Shown here: one piece after another, positions 27,476 to 36,047 of the stretch
How positions within the stretch are numbered: the stretch's first letter is position 1
How the letters are laid out: every line of letters begins with the position of its first letter
Assembly (NCBI GenBank): GCA_016709155.1
Contig: JADJEI010000006.1
Coordinates: forward strand, 62,001-126,000
Reading direction: 5' to 3'
Length of the DNA: 64,000 nucleotides
From: Ignavibacteriales bacterium
GTDB lineage: Bacteria > Bacteroidota > Ignavibacteria > Ignavibacteriales > Ignavibacteriaceae
Program-made: the position numbers and the translations under genes
Notes under the pieces: model-generated
Seen by the model: the letters and a program-made list of their open reading frames with translations, nothing else
What the model was told of the DNA's origin: nothing
The model's database searches: none

Positions 27476-28917
27476 ATGATTAGGCAAAAAAACAAATTTC
27501 AATTCTTTCCTCAGTTATTTTATTACTATCACTATGCTTCACAAATAATACTATCGCTCAAACGGAAGTGATTTCTATTGATGATGCAATCAATTATGCA
27601 CTCAAGAATAATAAAGATATTTCAATTGCTCGACTAAACGTTGCTAAATCTGAAGCAGCAGTTGATGAAGCTTATGGTTATGCACTCCCCCGCCTTGATT
27701 TGTCGGCAGGATTTTCTCATTTTATAAAAAAACCATTAGTACCATTTCCCGATTTTGGCGCTCTATTAAAAAATGCTACCTATGGAATCTTATTTGATGA
27801 AAATGTTCTCCCTCGTAATGAGGATAAATTTGTACCGGTTAATTCTGTACTTCAATCTTTCTCGCGTTCAAATAATTATCAGACCGAATTGACTTTAACT
27901 CAAACTCTGTTTAGTTCTGCTGTCTTTAAAGGAATAGGTGCGTCAGGAACTTATTACAACCTTGCAAGGGCTGAATTGAATAATCAGGTATCTAAAACTG
28001 TTTTATCTGTTCAGAAATCTTTTTATAATGTTTTAATAGCCAGAGAAATTTCTGAAATCACTAAATCAAGTTTTCAAAATGCACAGGAAAATCTTGCAAA
28101 CGTGAAAGCACTATTTGACCAAGGAATGGTTTCGGAATTTGATTATCTTCAAGCAGAAGTACGAGTGGAAAATATTCGACCGGTATTACTTCAAATGGAA
28201 AACATGCTTAAGTCATCTAAAGATGCACTTAAAATCGTGATTGGATTTGATCAACAAAAAGAGATTGAGCTTCAGGGAAATTTTGATTACTCCCCCATTG
28301 TTATTAATGATGAAGAGGCATTGATAAATGAAGCTCTGCAATCAAACTTTGATTTAAAAAGTCTTGACTTGAAAAAACAAGTTGACGAAGCTTTCATCGA
28401 GCTTGATGTATCTGAATACTGGCCTACAATTGCCGCCTTCGGAAATTATTCTTATTCCGGCTCATCTGAAACGTGGGATTTTCAGAATTATTCTTCGATG
28501 ACTGTTGGATTAAATTTTGCTATAAATTTATGGCAGGGAAACAGAACTAAAAATGCAGTTGAACAATCAACTATAACTTTCCGACAGACGGAAGAACAAT
28601 TGCAGCAAGCTAAAGAGTACACAATTCTTAATGTCAATTCAAAATTACTTGAACTTAAACGAGTATGGGAATTAGTAACTGTGCAGGGCAAAACTGTTGA
28701 AGTTGCAGAACGTGCTTATAATATTGCAAAAGTCAGGTACAAGGAAGGGGCAGGCAGTCAATTAGAATTACAAAATGCTGATCAGGAATTGAAACAGGCA
28801 AGATTGAATCAGGTTCAATCTAAATATTCATACTTAATTACAAAATTTGAACTTGAACAATTACTTGGTAGAACTAACCCCGAGTATTTTTCTTATTTCA
28901 GCGAACTCAACGATTAA
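27476..28917 (+). CDS. TolC-family outer-membrane efflux protein (apparent frameshift in signal peptide)
   Basis: Outer-membrane channel of a tripartite pump. The body shows the usual TolC repeat pattern, starting ISIDDAINYALKNNKDI and with a second half from about residue 250, near 450 residues in total. The recognised reading frame has no good start and no signal peptide; its first usable codon is GTG 27568. One frame over, ATG 27476 begins MIRQK, and adding one A to the A7 run at 27486-27492 joins it to SVILLLSLCFTNNTIAQ, a complete signal peptide that leads into the body. The gene therefore most likely starts at 27476 with a one-base deletion. Adaptor and RND pump genes follow. Confidence 0.9.
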
Positions 28918-28943
28918 GATTTTTAACAGGAGAATTATTTTTT

Positions 28944-30005
28944 ATGAAACTTTTAACACAATTCTTTTCATCCATTATTACACTGCTGATCGTTATAGGA
29001 TTAATAACATTACAAGCATGCAGTGAAAAAAAACAAGAATCAGATACCATTGATAAAACTAAATATACAGATACTGTTTATGTAGAAACGGAAATTGCGA
29101 AGTTAAGGGAATTAAATATTACTAAAACGTTTTCCGGCACTCTGGAAGGAGAAGAACAAGCAAATATCGTTTCAAAAATTCCAGAGCGCATAACCGAAGT
29201 GAAAATAAAAGTCGGAGATTTCGTTTCTCAGGGCAAAGTGCTTTTCATGCTTGATAAGGGTGGTGCATCTTCTCAGTACTTTCAATCGCAGGCGGTATAT
29301 CTTAACGCAGAGAAGAATCTTGAAAGAATGAAAAATCTTTTTAACGAAGGTGCGGTTTCCCATCAATCACTCGATGCAACCCAAACAGCTTATGATGTAG
29401 CAAAAGCAAATTTTGAAGCCGCAAAAAGTACAGTAGAAATCACTGCTCCAATCTCTGGTGTGATAACATCTCTAAACGTAAACATCGGTGATATTGCAAA
29501 TCCGCAAATTGTTATGGCAACTGTGGCTAACATTAATAAACTTAAAGCAAAATTCAATGCCGGTGAAAACGATCTTGCAGATTTTCAAATAGGTCAAAGC
29601 ACAAATGTTTATTCTGAGTTAAAACCGGATTTAATTCAACCGGGAAAAATCATTCAGATTTCAAAATCCGCCGATATTCAATCACGCACCTTTGAAGTTC
29701 AAGCTTTGTTTTCAAATACAAGCGACAAATGGTTCAAACCGGGAATGTTCTGCCGTGTGCAAGTGAATTTAAAGACCCAAAAAGATGCTTTGTCTATTCC
29801 GTTAACATCTATTACTAAATACGAAAATGTTTCCGGAGTTTTTATTGTTAATGATGGCAAAGTTAATTTTAAATCTATTACAACTGGACTGACCGAGGGC
29901 AAATATGTTGAAGTGCTTACAGGTATAAATGCTGGTGATAAGATTGTAAGTCTTGGTATGAACAATCTGAAAAACGGAACTGTTGTTATAGAATCAAATA
30001 ATTAG
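28944..30005 (+). CDS. RND efflux periplasmic adaptor (HlyD/MexA family)
   Basis: The 353-residue lipoprotein (signal ending ITLQAC, Cys26) links the RND pump to the TolC channel. It has the split lipoyl-like domain (RITEVKIKVGDFVSQGKVL and ITAPISGVITSLNVNIGD), a short helical hairpin between them, a beta-barrel part and a membrane-proximal domain ending VSLGMNNLKNGTVV. It lies 26 bases after the TolC gene and 32 bases before the pump gene. Confidence 0.93.
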   Translation: MKLLTQFFSSIITLLIVIGLITLQACSEKKQESDTIDKTKYTDTVYVETEIAKLRELNITKTFSGTLEGEEQANIVSKIPERITEVKIKVGDFVSQGKVLFMLDKGGASSQYFQSQAVYLNAEKNLERMKNLFNEGAVSHQSLDATQTAYDVAKANFEAAKSTVEITAPISGVITSLNVNIGDIANPQIVMATVANINKLKAKFNAGENDLADFQIGQSTNVYSELKPDLIQPGKIIQISKSADIQSRTFEVQALFSNTSDKWFKPGMFCRVQVNLKTQKDALSIPLTSITKYENVSGVFIVNDGKVNFKSITTGLTEGKYVEVLTGINAGDKIVSLGMNNLKNGTVVIESNN

Positions 30006-30037
30006 TTGGTAAAATATAAAAGTAATTCGGACTAAAA

Positions 30038-33000
30038 ATGAAATTAGCTGATGTTTCAATAAGACGCCCTGTTTTTGCAACGATGATGATTATGTCATTG
30101 GTTGTGCTGGGTTTGTTCTCTTTCATAAAATTAAATGTTGATCTTTATCCCGATGTAGATATTCCTGTAGTAGTAATAACAACTATACTGCCCGGTGCCG
30201 GTCCCGAGCAAATTGAAACTGATGTTACAAAAATTATTGAGGATGCAGTAAACCCGGTTGAAGGCGTTGACTTCATCCAATCTACTTCGCAGGAAAATGT
30301 TTCACTTGTTGTAATCACTTTTAAACTTGAAATTGACGGCAAAGACGCTGCTCAAAATGTTCGCGAAAAAATTTCTGCCATACGTGCAAAACTCCCATCT
30401 GATATTGAAGACCCGGTAATTCAAAGATACGACCCTGCAAGTTTTCCGATCATGTCGCTCTCAGTTGCCGGTGATATGTCTGAAAAAGACATTACCACCT
30501 TTACAAAGGATGTGGTAAAGAAAAGATTAGAAAATATTCCCGGTGTCGGCTCGGTAGATCTGGTAGGCGGTGCCGAACGTGAAATTCAAATTGAAGTTGA
30601 TGCTGCTAAACTTCGTGCGTATAATATTTCTATTCAAGACGTGATAATGAATGTTGGTGCACAAAACGTTGAAATTCCCGGAGGCAATGTTACCGAAGGT
30701 AACTCTCAACTTCTTGTACGAACTATGGGCAAGTACAAATCGGTTGATGACTTTAATAAAATAATTGTCGCTACTCCAATGGGAAGACCTGTTTATCTTT
30801 CCGATGTTGCAAATGTAGTGGATGGCACAAAAGAGAAAAAGAGTTTAACACGAGTTAATGGCAAAATCGCAGTTGGATTAAATATCATAAAACAATCCGG
30901 AAGCAATACAGTTCAGGTTGCAAAGGAAGTAAACAAACAGATTGAATTACTAAAAAGTGAAATACCATCCGGTGTGGCAATTAACGTTGCACAGGATAAC
31001 AGCATATTCATAAAAGATTCGATAAACGATGTTTTGTTTGATATTCTTTACGGCGGTTTGCTTGCCGTAATTGTCATTTTCTTATTCCTTGCGAACTTCA
31101 GGGCAACTGTTATCAGCGGCTTAGCACTACCTGCTTCAATTATTGCCAGCTTTATTTTGATGTATGCATTAAATTTTACTCTGAATATGATGAGCTTACT
31201 CGCCCTCTCCCTTGCAGTTGGGCTGCTAATTGATGATGCTATCGTAGTGATAGAAAATATATACAGACACATGTCGCAAGGTGAAACTCCTCTCGAGGCA
31301 GCGAAATCAGCTTCTGAAGAAATTGGACTTGCAGTTATGGCAACCACATTTACAATTGTTGCTGTGTTTGTTCCAGTTGCTTTTATGCCGGGTATTGTTG
31401 GAAGATTTTTCTACGAATTTGGAATAACAATTTCGGCGGCAGTGTTAGTTTCGCTATTTGTTGCCTTCACTCTCACTCCAATGTTAGCATCAAAGTGGCT
31501 TCATAGAGAAGATGAGGCATTAACAAAAGATGGGAATATTTTTAAAAAGATTCTCTATTACTTTAATCACTCTTTTGAATTATTAAATGTTAAATATGAA
31601 AAAGCTTTACGCTGGTCGCTAACCCATAGAAAGACTATTGTTTTTAGTGCGATATTAATTTTTATTGGTAGTTTCATGTTAATGGGATTACTCGGCAGTC
31701 AATTTTTCCCGGAAAGCGATCAAAGTTCTTTTAGTATTGTTATTAACTCTTCGCCAGGAAGTTCTCTTGATCAAACAAGTTCAATCTGCGAAAAGGTGGA
31801 GACTAAATTGAAAAATAAGAGAGAAGTCAAAACTATATTAACAACTATCGGATCTGGTAATGACCCTGTAACAAAAGCTAATATTTTAGTTAAACTTATC
31901 CCTACCCATGATAGAACAAAATCTGATAAAGATTTGATGTCAGAAATTCGAAGAGAAGTTAAAAATATTGCCGGGGCTAAAATTGGAATCCGTGTTCCGG
32001 GGGGTCCGGGTGGAAACGAAAAGGCTGTAACAATGAGTGTGCGTGGTGAAGACATAAAAAAATTACAGTTGATTTCCCGTAAAGTTGAAAACATTGTCAA
32101 ATCAACAGTCGGGGCAGTGGATGTCGAAAATAGTTTGGAACTTTCAAAGCCGGAACTAAGGATTAATATTGATAGAGAAAAAGCATCCGATCTTGCTGTT
32201 AGTCCTTTAGTTATTGCTTCTTCAATTCGATCAATGGTTGATGGTTATGTGGCAACACAATACCAGGAGGGTGACGAACAAATTGATGTTCGGGTGAGAT
32301 TAAAAAAATCAGATAGGAGTAATTTAAACGATCTTGCCATGCTCACAATTAAAAGTAATAAAAAAATTGGATTAAAAGATTGGGTGCTTCCAATCAGTGA
32401 CGTTGCTTCTATTACTCAGGATTTTGGACCTTCTAAAATAAACAGATATGCCAGGCAAAAAGAGATACGTGTTGATGCTAATCTTGAGGGACGATTGCTT
32501 GGTAATGTGTTGGCAGATATTAAAAAAGAAACAGACAAATTGGAACTTAAGCCAGGTTATACTATTGAAGTAATTGGACAGGGTAAGATGCAGTCTGATG
32601 CTTTTCTGAATATTTTAATTTCACTACTTCTTGCAATAGTATTTGTTTACATTGTGCTTGCTGCACAGTTTGACAGTTTCATACATCCATTTTCAATTAT
32701 GCTTGCCCTCCCCATGTCTATCATAGGCGCAGTAATTATGCTGTTGATTTTCGGCAGTTCACTCTCTGTAATGTCAATGATAGGAATAATTATGCTAATG
32801 GGATTAGTTACTAAAAACGGAATACTGCTTGTTGATTTTACCAATGTGTTACGTGACAGAGGCTTATCAAGATTTGATGCTTTAGTTAAAGCCGGTCCAA
32901 CAAGATTGCGACCGATATTAATGACAACTTTCGCAATGATATTTGGAATGATACCTGTTGCATTAGGTCTTGGTGAAGGCGCTGAGTTCCGTGCGCCAAT

Positions 33001-33154
33001 GGGACAAGCAGTAATTGGCGGATTGGTAACTTCAACATTACTTACTCTGTTTATTGTTCCGGTTGTATATTCCATTCTTGATGATCTCGGTAAAAAAAGA
33101 TTTTTCGGCTTTATTAAGAAATTGTTTTATAAAAAAAATAAGAATATTAAATAA
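30038..33154 (+). CDS. RND multidrug efflux permease (HAE-1/AcrB family)
   Basis: The 1,038-residue inner-membrane proton antiporter is full length, with 12 helices and two large periplasmic loops. The N-terminal MKLADVSIRRPVFATMMIMS and helix 4 LALSLAVGLLIDDAIVVIENI, with its pair of Asp residues, are typical of drug-exporting (HAE-1) rather than heavy-metal pumps. The C-terminal half shows GIIMLMGLVTKNGILLVDF. Substrates cannot be read from sequence. Confidence 0.96.
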   Translation: MKLADVSIRRPVFATMMIMSLVVLGLFSFIKLNVDLYPDVDIPVVVITTILPGAGPEQIETDVTKIIEDAVNPVEGVDFIQSTSQENVSLVVITFKLEIDGKDAAQNVREKISAIRAKLPSDIEDPVIQRYDPASFPIMSLSVAGDMSEKDITTFTKDVVKKRLENIPGVGSVDLVGGAEREIQIEVDAAKLRAYNISIQDVIMNVGAQNVEIPGGNVTEGNSQLLVRTMGKYKSVDDFNKIIVATPMGRPVYLSDVANVVDGTKEKKSLTRVNGKIAVGLNIIKQSGSNTVQVAKEVNKQIELLKSEIPSGVAINVAQDNSIFIKDSINDVLFDILYGGLLAVIVIFLFLANFRATVISGLALPASIIASFILMYALNFTLNMMSLLALSLAVGLLIDDAIVVIENIYRHMSQGETPLEAAKSASEEIGLAVMATTFTIVAVFVPVAFMPGIVGRFFYEFGITISAAVLVSLFVAFTLTPMLASKWLHREDEALTKDGNIFKKILYYFNHSFELLNVKYEKALRWSLTHRKTIVFSAILIFIGSFMLMGLLGSQFFPESDQSSFSIVINSSPGSSLDQTSSICEKVETKLKNKREVKTILTTIGSGNDPVTKANILVKLIPTHDRTKSDKDLMSEIRREVKNIAGAKIGIRVPGGPGGNEKAVTMSVRGEDIKKLQLISRKVENIVKSTVGAVDVENSLELSKPELRINIDREKASDLAVSPLVIASSIRSMVDGYVATQYQEGDEQIDVRVRLKKSDRSNLNDLAMLTIKSNKKIGLKDWVLPISDVASITQDFGPSKINRYARQKEIRVDANLEGRLLGNVLADIKKETDKLELKPGYTIEVIGQGKMQSDAFLNILISLLLAIVFVYIVLAAQFDSFIHPFSIMLALPMSIIGAVIMLLIFGSSLSVMSMIGIIMLMGLVTKNGILLVDFTNVLRDRGLSRFDALVKAGPTRLRPILMTTFAMIFGMIPVALGLGEGAEFRAPMGQAVIGGLVTSTLLTLFIVPVVYSILDDLGKKRFFGFIKKLFYKKNKNIK

Positions 33155-33180
33155 CCTTTTTCTAAAATTCAGGGTGAAAC

Positions 33181-33480
33181 ATGAAACTTGCATTTGTAAT
33201 TTATCACGACATACTTGAAGACCGAGTTTCAAATGCTCTCAGCGAATTGAGCATTGACTATTTTACGGAGTGGGAAAACGTAAAAGGCAAGGGGCACAAT
33301 ACGGATGCTCATCTCGGCAATCGTCCCTATCCTGGTTATAATATTGTGCGTATGATCGCATTTGCCGCCGATGATCTAATCGAGTCATTAACTTCCAAAA
33401 TCAAAGAATTGAACGAAGTTATCGAGAGGGATGACGATAAGATCAGAATGTTTCTTGTGCCTCTTGAAAAAATTGTTTGA
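33181..33480 (+). CDS. PG0541-type transporter-associated small protein (PII-like)
   Basis: The 99-residue protein follows the RND pump by 26 bases. Its fold is probably ferredoxin-like, as in PII proteins (MKLAFVIYHDILEDRVSNAL at the start, a loop rich in Gly and His in KGKGHNTDAHLGNRPYPGYN). Small genes of this kind are found behind RND operons in many Bacteroidota and have been named PG0541 family. The role in pump regulation is inferred from that linkage. Confidence 0.75.
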   Translation: MKLAFVIYHDILEDRVSNALSELSIDYFTEWENVKGKGHNTDAHLGNRPYPGYNIVRMIAFAADDLIESLTSKIKELNEVIERDDDKIRMFLVPLEKIV

Positions 33481-33651
33481 GAGTTCAGAGAAATTATTAT
33501 TGTAACTTCTGATGGCAGTGTCATCATTCCTCTACAAGCAGGATTCTATTGATTATTAGTCAGATTGCAGCCCGATTGCTTCGGGACAAGAATGTCAGAC
33601 GGTTCGAAATCTATTTTTCAGAAGTCTCTGATAATTATTGTTAAGTTCATT

Positions 33652-34530
33652 TCACCAAAATATTCCGTATAAAATTAGTGTCACTACAATTACAGATGCA
33701 CCAAGCCAAATCAATTGTGGTGCTGGTGTTAGATCAATATCATTTCGTTTTGGGAGTTGAACAGGTGTTTTTAATGGAATTATCAGCGTGATGGCTGTCA
33801 TTAACAAAAGTATAATTCCGAATGTTATTGCCATTCTATTAAGAAAAGCAATTTCACCAAATTGCCATTGAAGAAATCCATAAACAGGGACGCATGCAAT
33901 AAGAGCAACGACTCCTGCTGCAGGTGGAGCTTTTTTCACAATTATCCCAAAAACAAAAGCTGCAAGAATTCCGGGAGAAATATATCCTTGAAATTCCTGA
34001 ATGTAAGTGAATATCCCTAAAAAATTTGGGTCTCCTAAAAACGGAGCAATCAAACAGCCAAGAAAAACGAAGAGGACTGTCATGATCCTTCCGATGGATA
34101 CTAATTTTTTTTGTGATGCATTTTTATTTACATAAACTTTGTAAAGATCAAGCGTGAATATTGTAGAAGCAGAATTTAACATTGAAGCTAAGGAACTAAT
34201 AACAGCACCTGCAATTGCTGCAAGCATAAAACCTCTTAAACCATTTGGAATTAAATTCTTTATTAATAATGGATATGCTGCATCAGTGTTACTCATGCTA
34301 TCACCGTAAAGCTGAGCTGCTATAATTCCAGGGAAAACAATTACAAATGGAATAATAATTTTTATTGCGGCTGCAAAGATAATCCCCTTTTGCCCTTCCC
34401 TTAAACTTTTTGCAGCAAGTGTTCTCTGAGTAATGTATTGATTCAATCCCCAGTAATAAATATTTGGTATCCACAGCCCGATCACTAATGCTGTCCACGG
34501 AAGTACTGGATGATCAGCAGGCAAAATCAT
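33652..34530 (-). CDS. SGLT-type sodium/solute symporter, C-terminal part
   Basis: Seven or more transmembrane helices from the second half of a sodium:solute symporter (SSS family). The start of this frame, MILPADHPVLPWTALVIGLW, is an internal block of sugar symporters of the vSGLT kind, where it follows a -NKLH- sequence. That sequence is present just upstream in this same frame (SVNSNKLH), past the T6 run at 34555-34560, so this is the 3' part of a broken gene. The end is at 33652, and the family blocks ISSLASMLNSASTIFTLDLY and FQGYISPGILAAFVFG are intact. Confidence 0.88.
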   Translation of the reverse strand: MILPADHPVLPWTALVIGLWIPNIYYWGLNQYITQRTLAAKSLREGQKGIIFAAAIKIIIPFVIVFPGIIAAQLYGDSMSNTDAAYPLLIKNLIPNGLRGFMLAAIAGAVISSLASMLNSASTIFTLDLYKVYVNKNASQKKLVSIGRIMTVLFVFLGCLIAPFLGDPNFLGIFTYIQEFQGYISPGILAAFVFGIIVKKAPPAAGVVALIACVPVYGFLQWQFGEIAFLNRMAITFGIILLLMTAITLIIPLKTPVQLPKRNDIDLTPAPQLIWLGASVIVVTLILYGIFW

Positions 34531-35186
34531 GTGAAGCTTGTTAGAGTTAACACTAAAAAATTATCCACTCCGCCGACTGCATGCAATCCAAAGAATAAAA
34601 CTACAGCACCGCCAATTATCAGTGCAGTACCCTGGAAAACATCTGCCCAGGCAACAGCTTTTAACCCTCCCCAGGTTGTGTAAACAGCAGCAATTATACC
34701 AATTGCCCAAATTGCTGTATTCATATCGACATTAAAAATTGTATAGATAGTTAAACCGCCGGAATAAATAATCGCTGAAATTGTTACACCGACATAAATT
34801 ACCATTGTATAAAATGCCATAAGCGAGCGTGCAGTCGAATTATATCTGTATTGAAGAAATTCAGGGATGGTGTAAATTCCGCTGCTTAAAAATCTTGGCA
34901 GGAAAAAGAATGCTACGAATACAAGTGTGATAGCTGCCATCCATTCATAGCTTGCAATTGCGAGTCCGACATTGCCAGCACTTTGTCCGGACATTCCAAC
35001 AAATTGTTCGGATGAAATATTTGCAGCGATAAGTGAGATGCCTATTATTTGCCATACTAATCCGCGACTTGCAAGAAAGTAATCCTCCCCGGTTTCCTCT
35101 TTCCTGCTTTTGTACATACTTGTTCCGATAACAATAAAAAAGAAAGAAATAAAAATTAAAATATCCGGTAAGCTCAATTCCATCAT
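34527..35186 (-). CDS. SGLT-type sodium/solute symporter, N-terminal part (frameshifted)
   Basis: First 219 residues of the same transporter, with about six helices and family blocks such as ISLIAANISSEQFVGMSGQS and GGLKAVAWADVFQGTALI (the Na+ site and the SSS signature). After VGGVDNFL the frame reads VLTLTSFT and stops. One extra T in the T6 run (minus strand, 34555-34560 on plus) continues it as FSVNSNKLHMILPADH into the C-terminal part, giving a protein near 510 residues. Probably imports a sugar or similar solute with Na+. Confidence 0.88.
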   Translation of the reverse strand: MMELSLPDILIFISFFFIVIGTSMYKSRKEETGEDYFLASRGLVWQIIGISLIAANISSEQFVGMSGQSAGNVGLAIASYEWMAAITLVFVAFFFLPRFLSSGIYTIPEFLQYRYNSTARSLMAFYTMVIYVGVTISAIIYSGGLTIYTIFNVDMNTAIWAIGIIAAVYTTWGGLKAVAWADVFQGTALIIGGAVVLFFGLHAVGGVDNFLVLTLTSFT

Positions 35187-35311
35187 GAATTCCTTCGGTT
35201 AAATATTTAGTGAATATTTTGGCGTTTGATTTAACAATCGCCCGCAAAAAATAAAAATAATGCTAATCAAAAAAAAAGCCTGACTACAAATTATAATCAG
35301 GCTTACTCAGA

Positions 35312-35825
35312 GTTGGTGATGGGACTCGAACCCGTCCCGCTTCGCGGGACTGATTACAAATCAACTGCTCTACCAATTATAGAAAAAGGATGAACTTTCG
35401 TTACATCCTTTCCTTGAGCTGGTGATGGGACTCGAATCCGTCCCGCCTTGCGGGACTGATTACAAATCAACTGCTCTACCAATTATAGAAAAAGGATGAA
35501 CTTTCGTTACATCCTTTCTTTGAGCTCGCGATGGGACTCGAATCCGTTCCGCCTTGCGGGACTGATTACAAATCAACTGCTCTACCAATTATAGAAAAAG
35601 GATGAACTTTCATTTCATCCTTTCTTTGAGCTGGTCATGGGACTCGAATCCGTCCCGCCTTGCGGGACTGATTACAAATCAACTGCTCTACCAATTATAA
35701 AAAAAGAATGAACTTTCGTTACATCCTTTCTTTGAGCTGGCCGGGGTCTGAGCGGGACTGATTACAAATCAACTGCTCTACCAATTATAGAAAAAGGATG
35801 AACTTTCATTACATCCTTTCTTTGA
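35312..35825 (-). repeat. Tandem array of five truncated tRNA-Thr-derived units
   Basis: Units begin at 35312, 35418, 35524, 35630 and 35736 (four of 106 bases, the last of 90 after a 16-base loss). On the minus strand each has, in order, a terminator-like hairpin AAAGGATG...CATCCTTT with a T-run, then a tRNA-Thr sequence that lacks its first 14 bases and starts TATAATTGGTAGAGCA. The anticodon arm TGATTTGTAATCA is kept. The variable/T-stem region is replaced by a palindrome TCCCGCAAGGCGGGA, and the 3' acceptor strand CACCAGC is kept in most units. None can form a normal acceptor stem. The intact tRNA-Thr lies directly upstream on the same strand. Confidence 0.9.
35793..35819 (-). terminator. 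Terminator-like hairpin behind tRNA-Thr
   Basis: AAAGGATG and CATCCTTT pair around an 11-base loop, followed by TTC on the minus strand. The same hairpin recurs in the following units of the array (for example around 35687-35720 and 35600-35620), so transcription would meet several in a row. Confidence 0.65.
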
Positions 35826-35897
35826 GCTGGTGATGGGACTCGAACCCGCAACCTGCTGATTACAAATCAGCTGCTCTACCAATTGAGCTACACCAGC
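35825..35897 (-). tRNA. tRNA-Thr (anticodon TGT)
   Basis: A 73-base tRNA with acceptor strands GCTGGTG/CACCAGC, D-arm GCTCAATTGGTAGAGC, anticodon stem GCTGA/TCAGC around TTTGTAA and T-loop TTCGAGT. The T-stem GCGGG/CCCAT has one C-A mismatch, which is shared with the truncated copies. It is the only unit at this locus with a complete acceptor stem. Confidence 0.93.
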
Positions 35898-35936
35898 TTG
35901 TCAATTTTCTTTCACTCTTATTCCGCAATCTTCTCG

Positions 35937-35973
35937 ATTTATCGGGATGCTCTGCCAATTGAGTTGAACAGGC
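35937..35973 (-). pseudogene. 5' half of a degenerate tRNA with a palindromic end
   Basis: On the minus strand GCCTGTTCAACTCAATTGGC and the following AGAGCATC look like the acceptor and D-arm of a tRNA, but the sequence then runs into the palindrome CCCGATAAATCGAG instead of an anticodon arm. It lies between the promoter-like site at 36011-36041 and the intact tRNA-Thr. Confidence 0.6.
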
Positions 35974-36010
35974 AAAAGTATCATGAACTTTATTTTTGAA
36001 TAAGAGCGCA

Positions 36011-36041
36011 CAAAACTAATATTTTTTGTTAAACTATACAA
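36011..36041 (-). promoter_or_regulatory. Bacteroidota-type promoter of the tRNA-Thr locus
   Basis: On the minus strand TTG (36039-36041), a 20-base spacer and TAGTTTTG (36011-36018) fit TTG-N19-21-TAnnTTTG. The 5' tRNA relic begins about 38 bases downstream and the intact tRNA-Thr about 115. Confidence 0.5.
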
Positions 36042-36047
36042 GAAATC

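Noticed and set aside
32647..33075. Long minus-strand frame inside the RND pump gene
   Set aside because: Antisense shadow of a conserved membrane protein; rich in Ile/Ser/Pro with no start signal.
35312..35825. Possible CRISPR array
   Set aside because: Units are 106 bases and similar over their whole length, with no short repeat and variable spacers; they are tRNA-derived.
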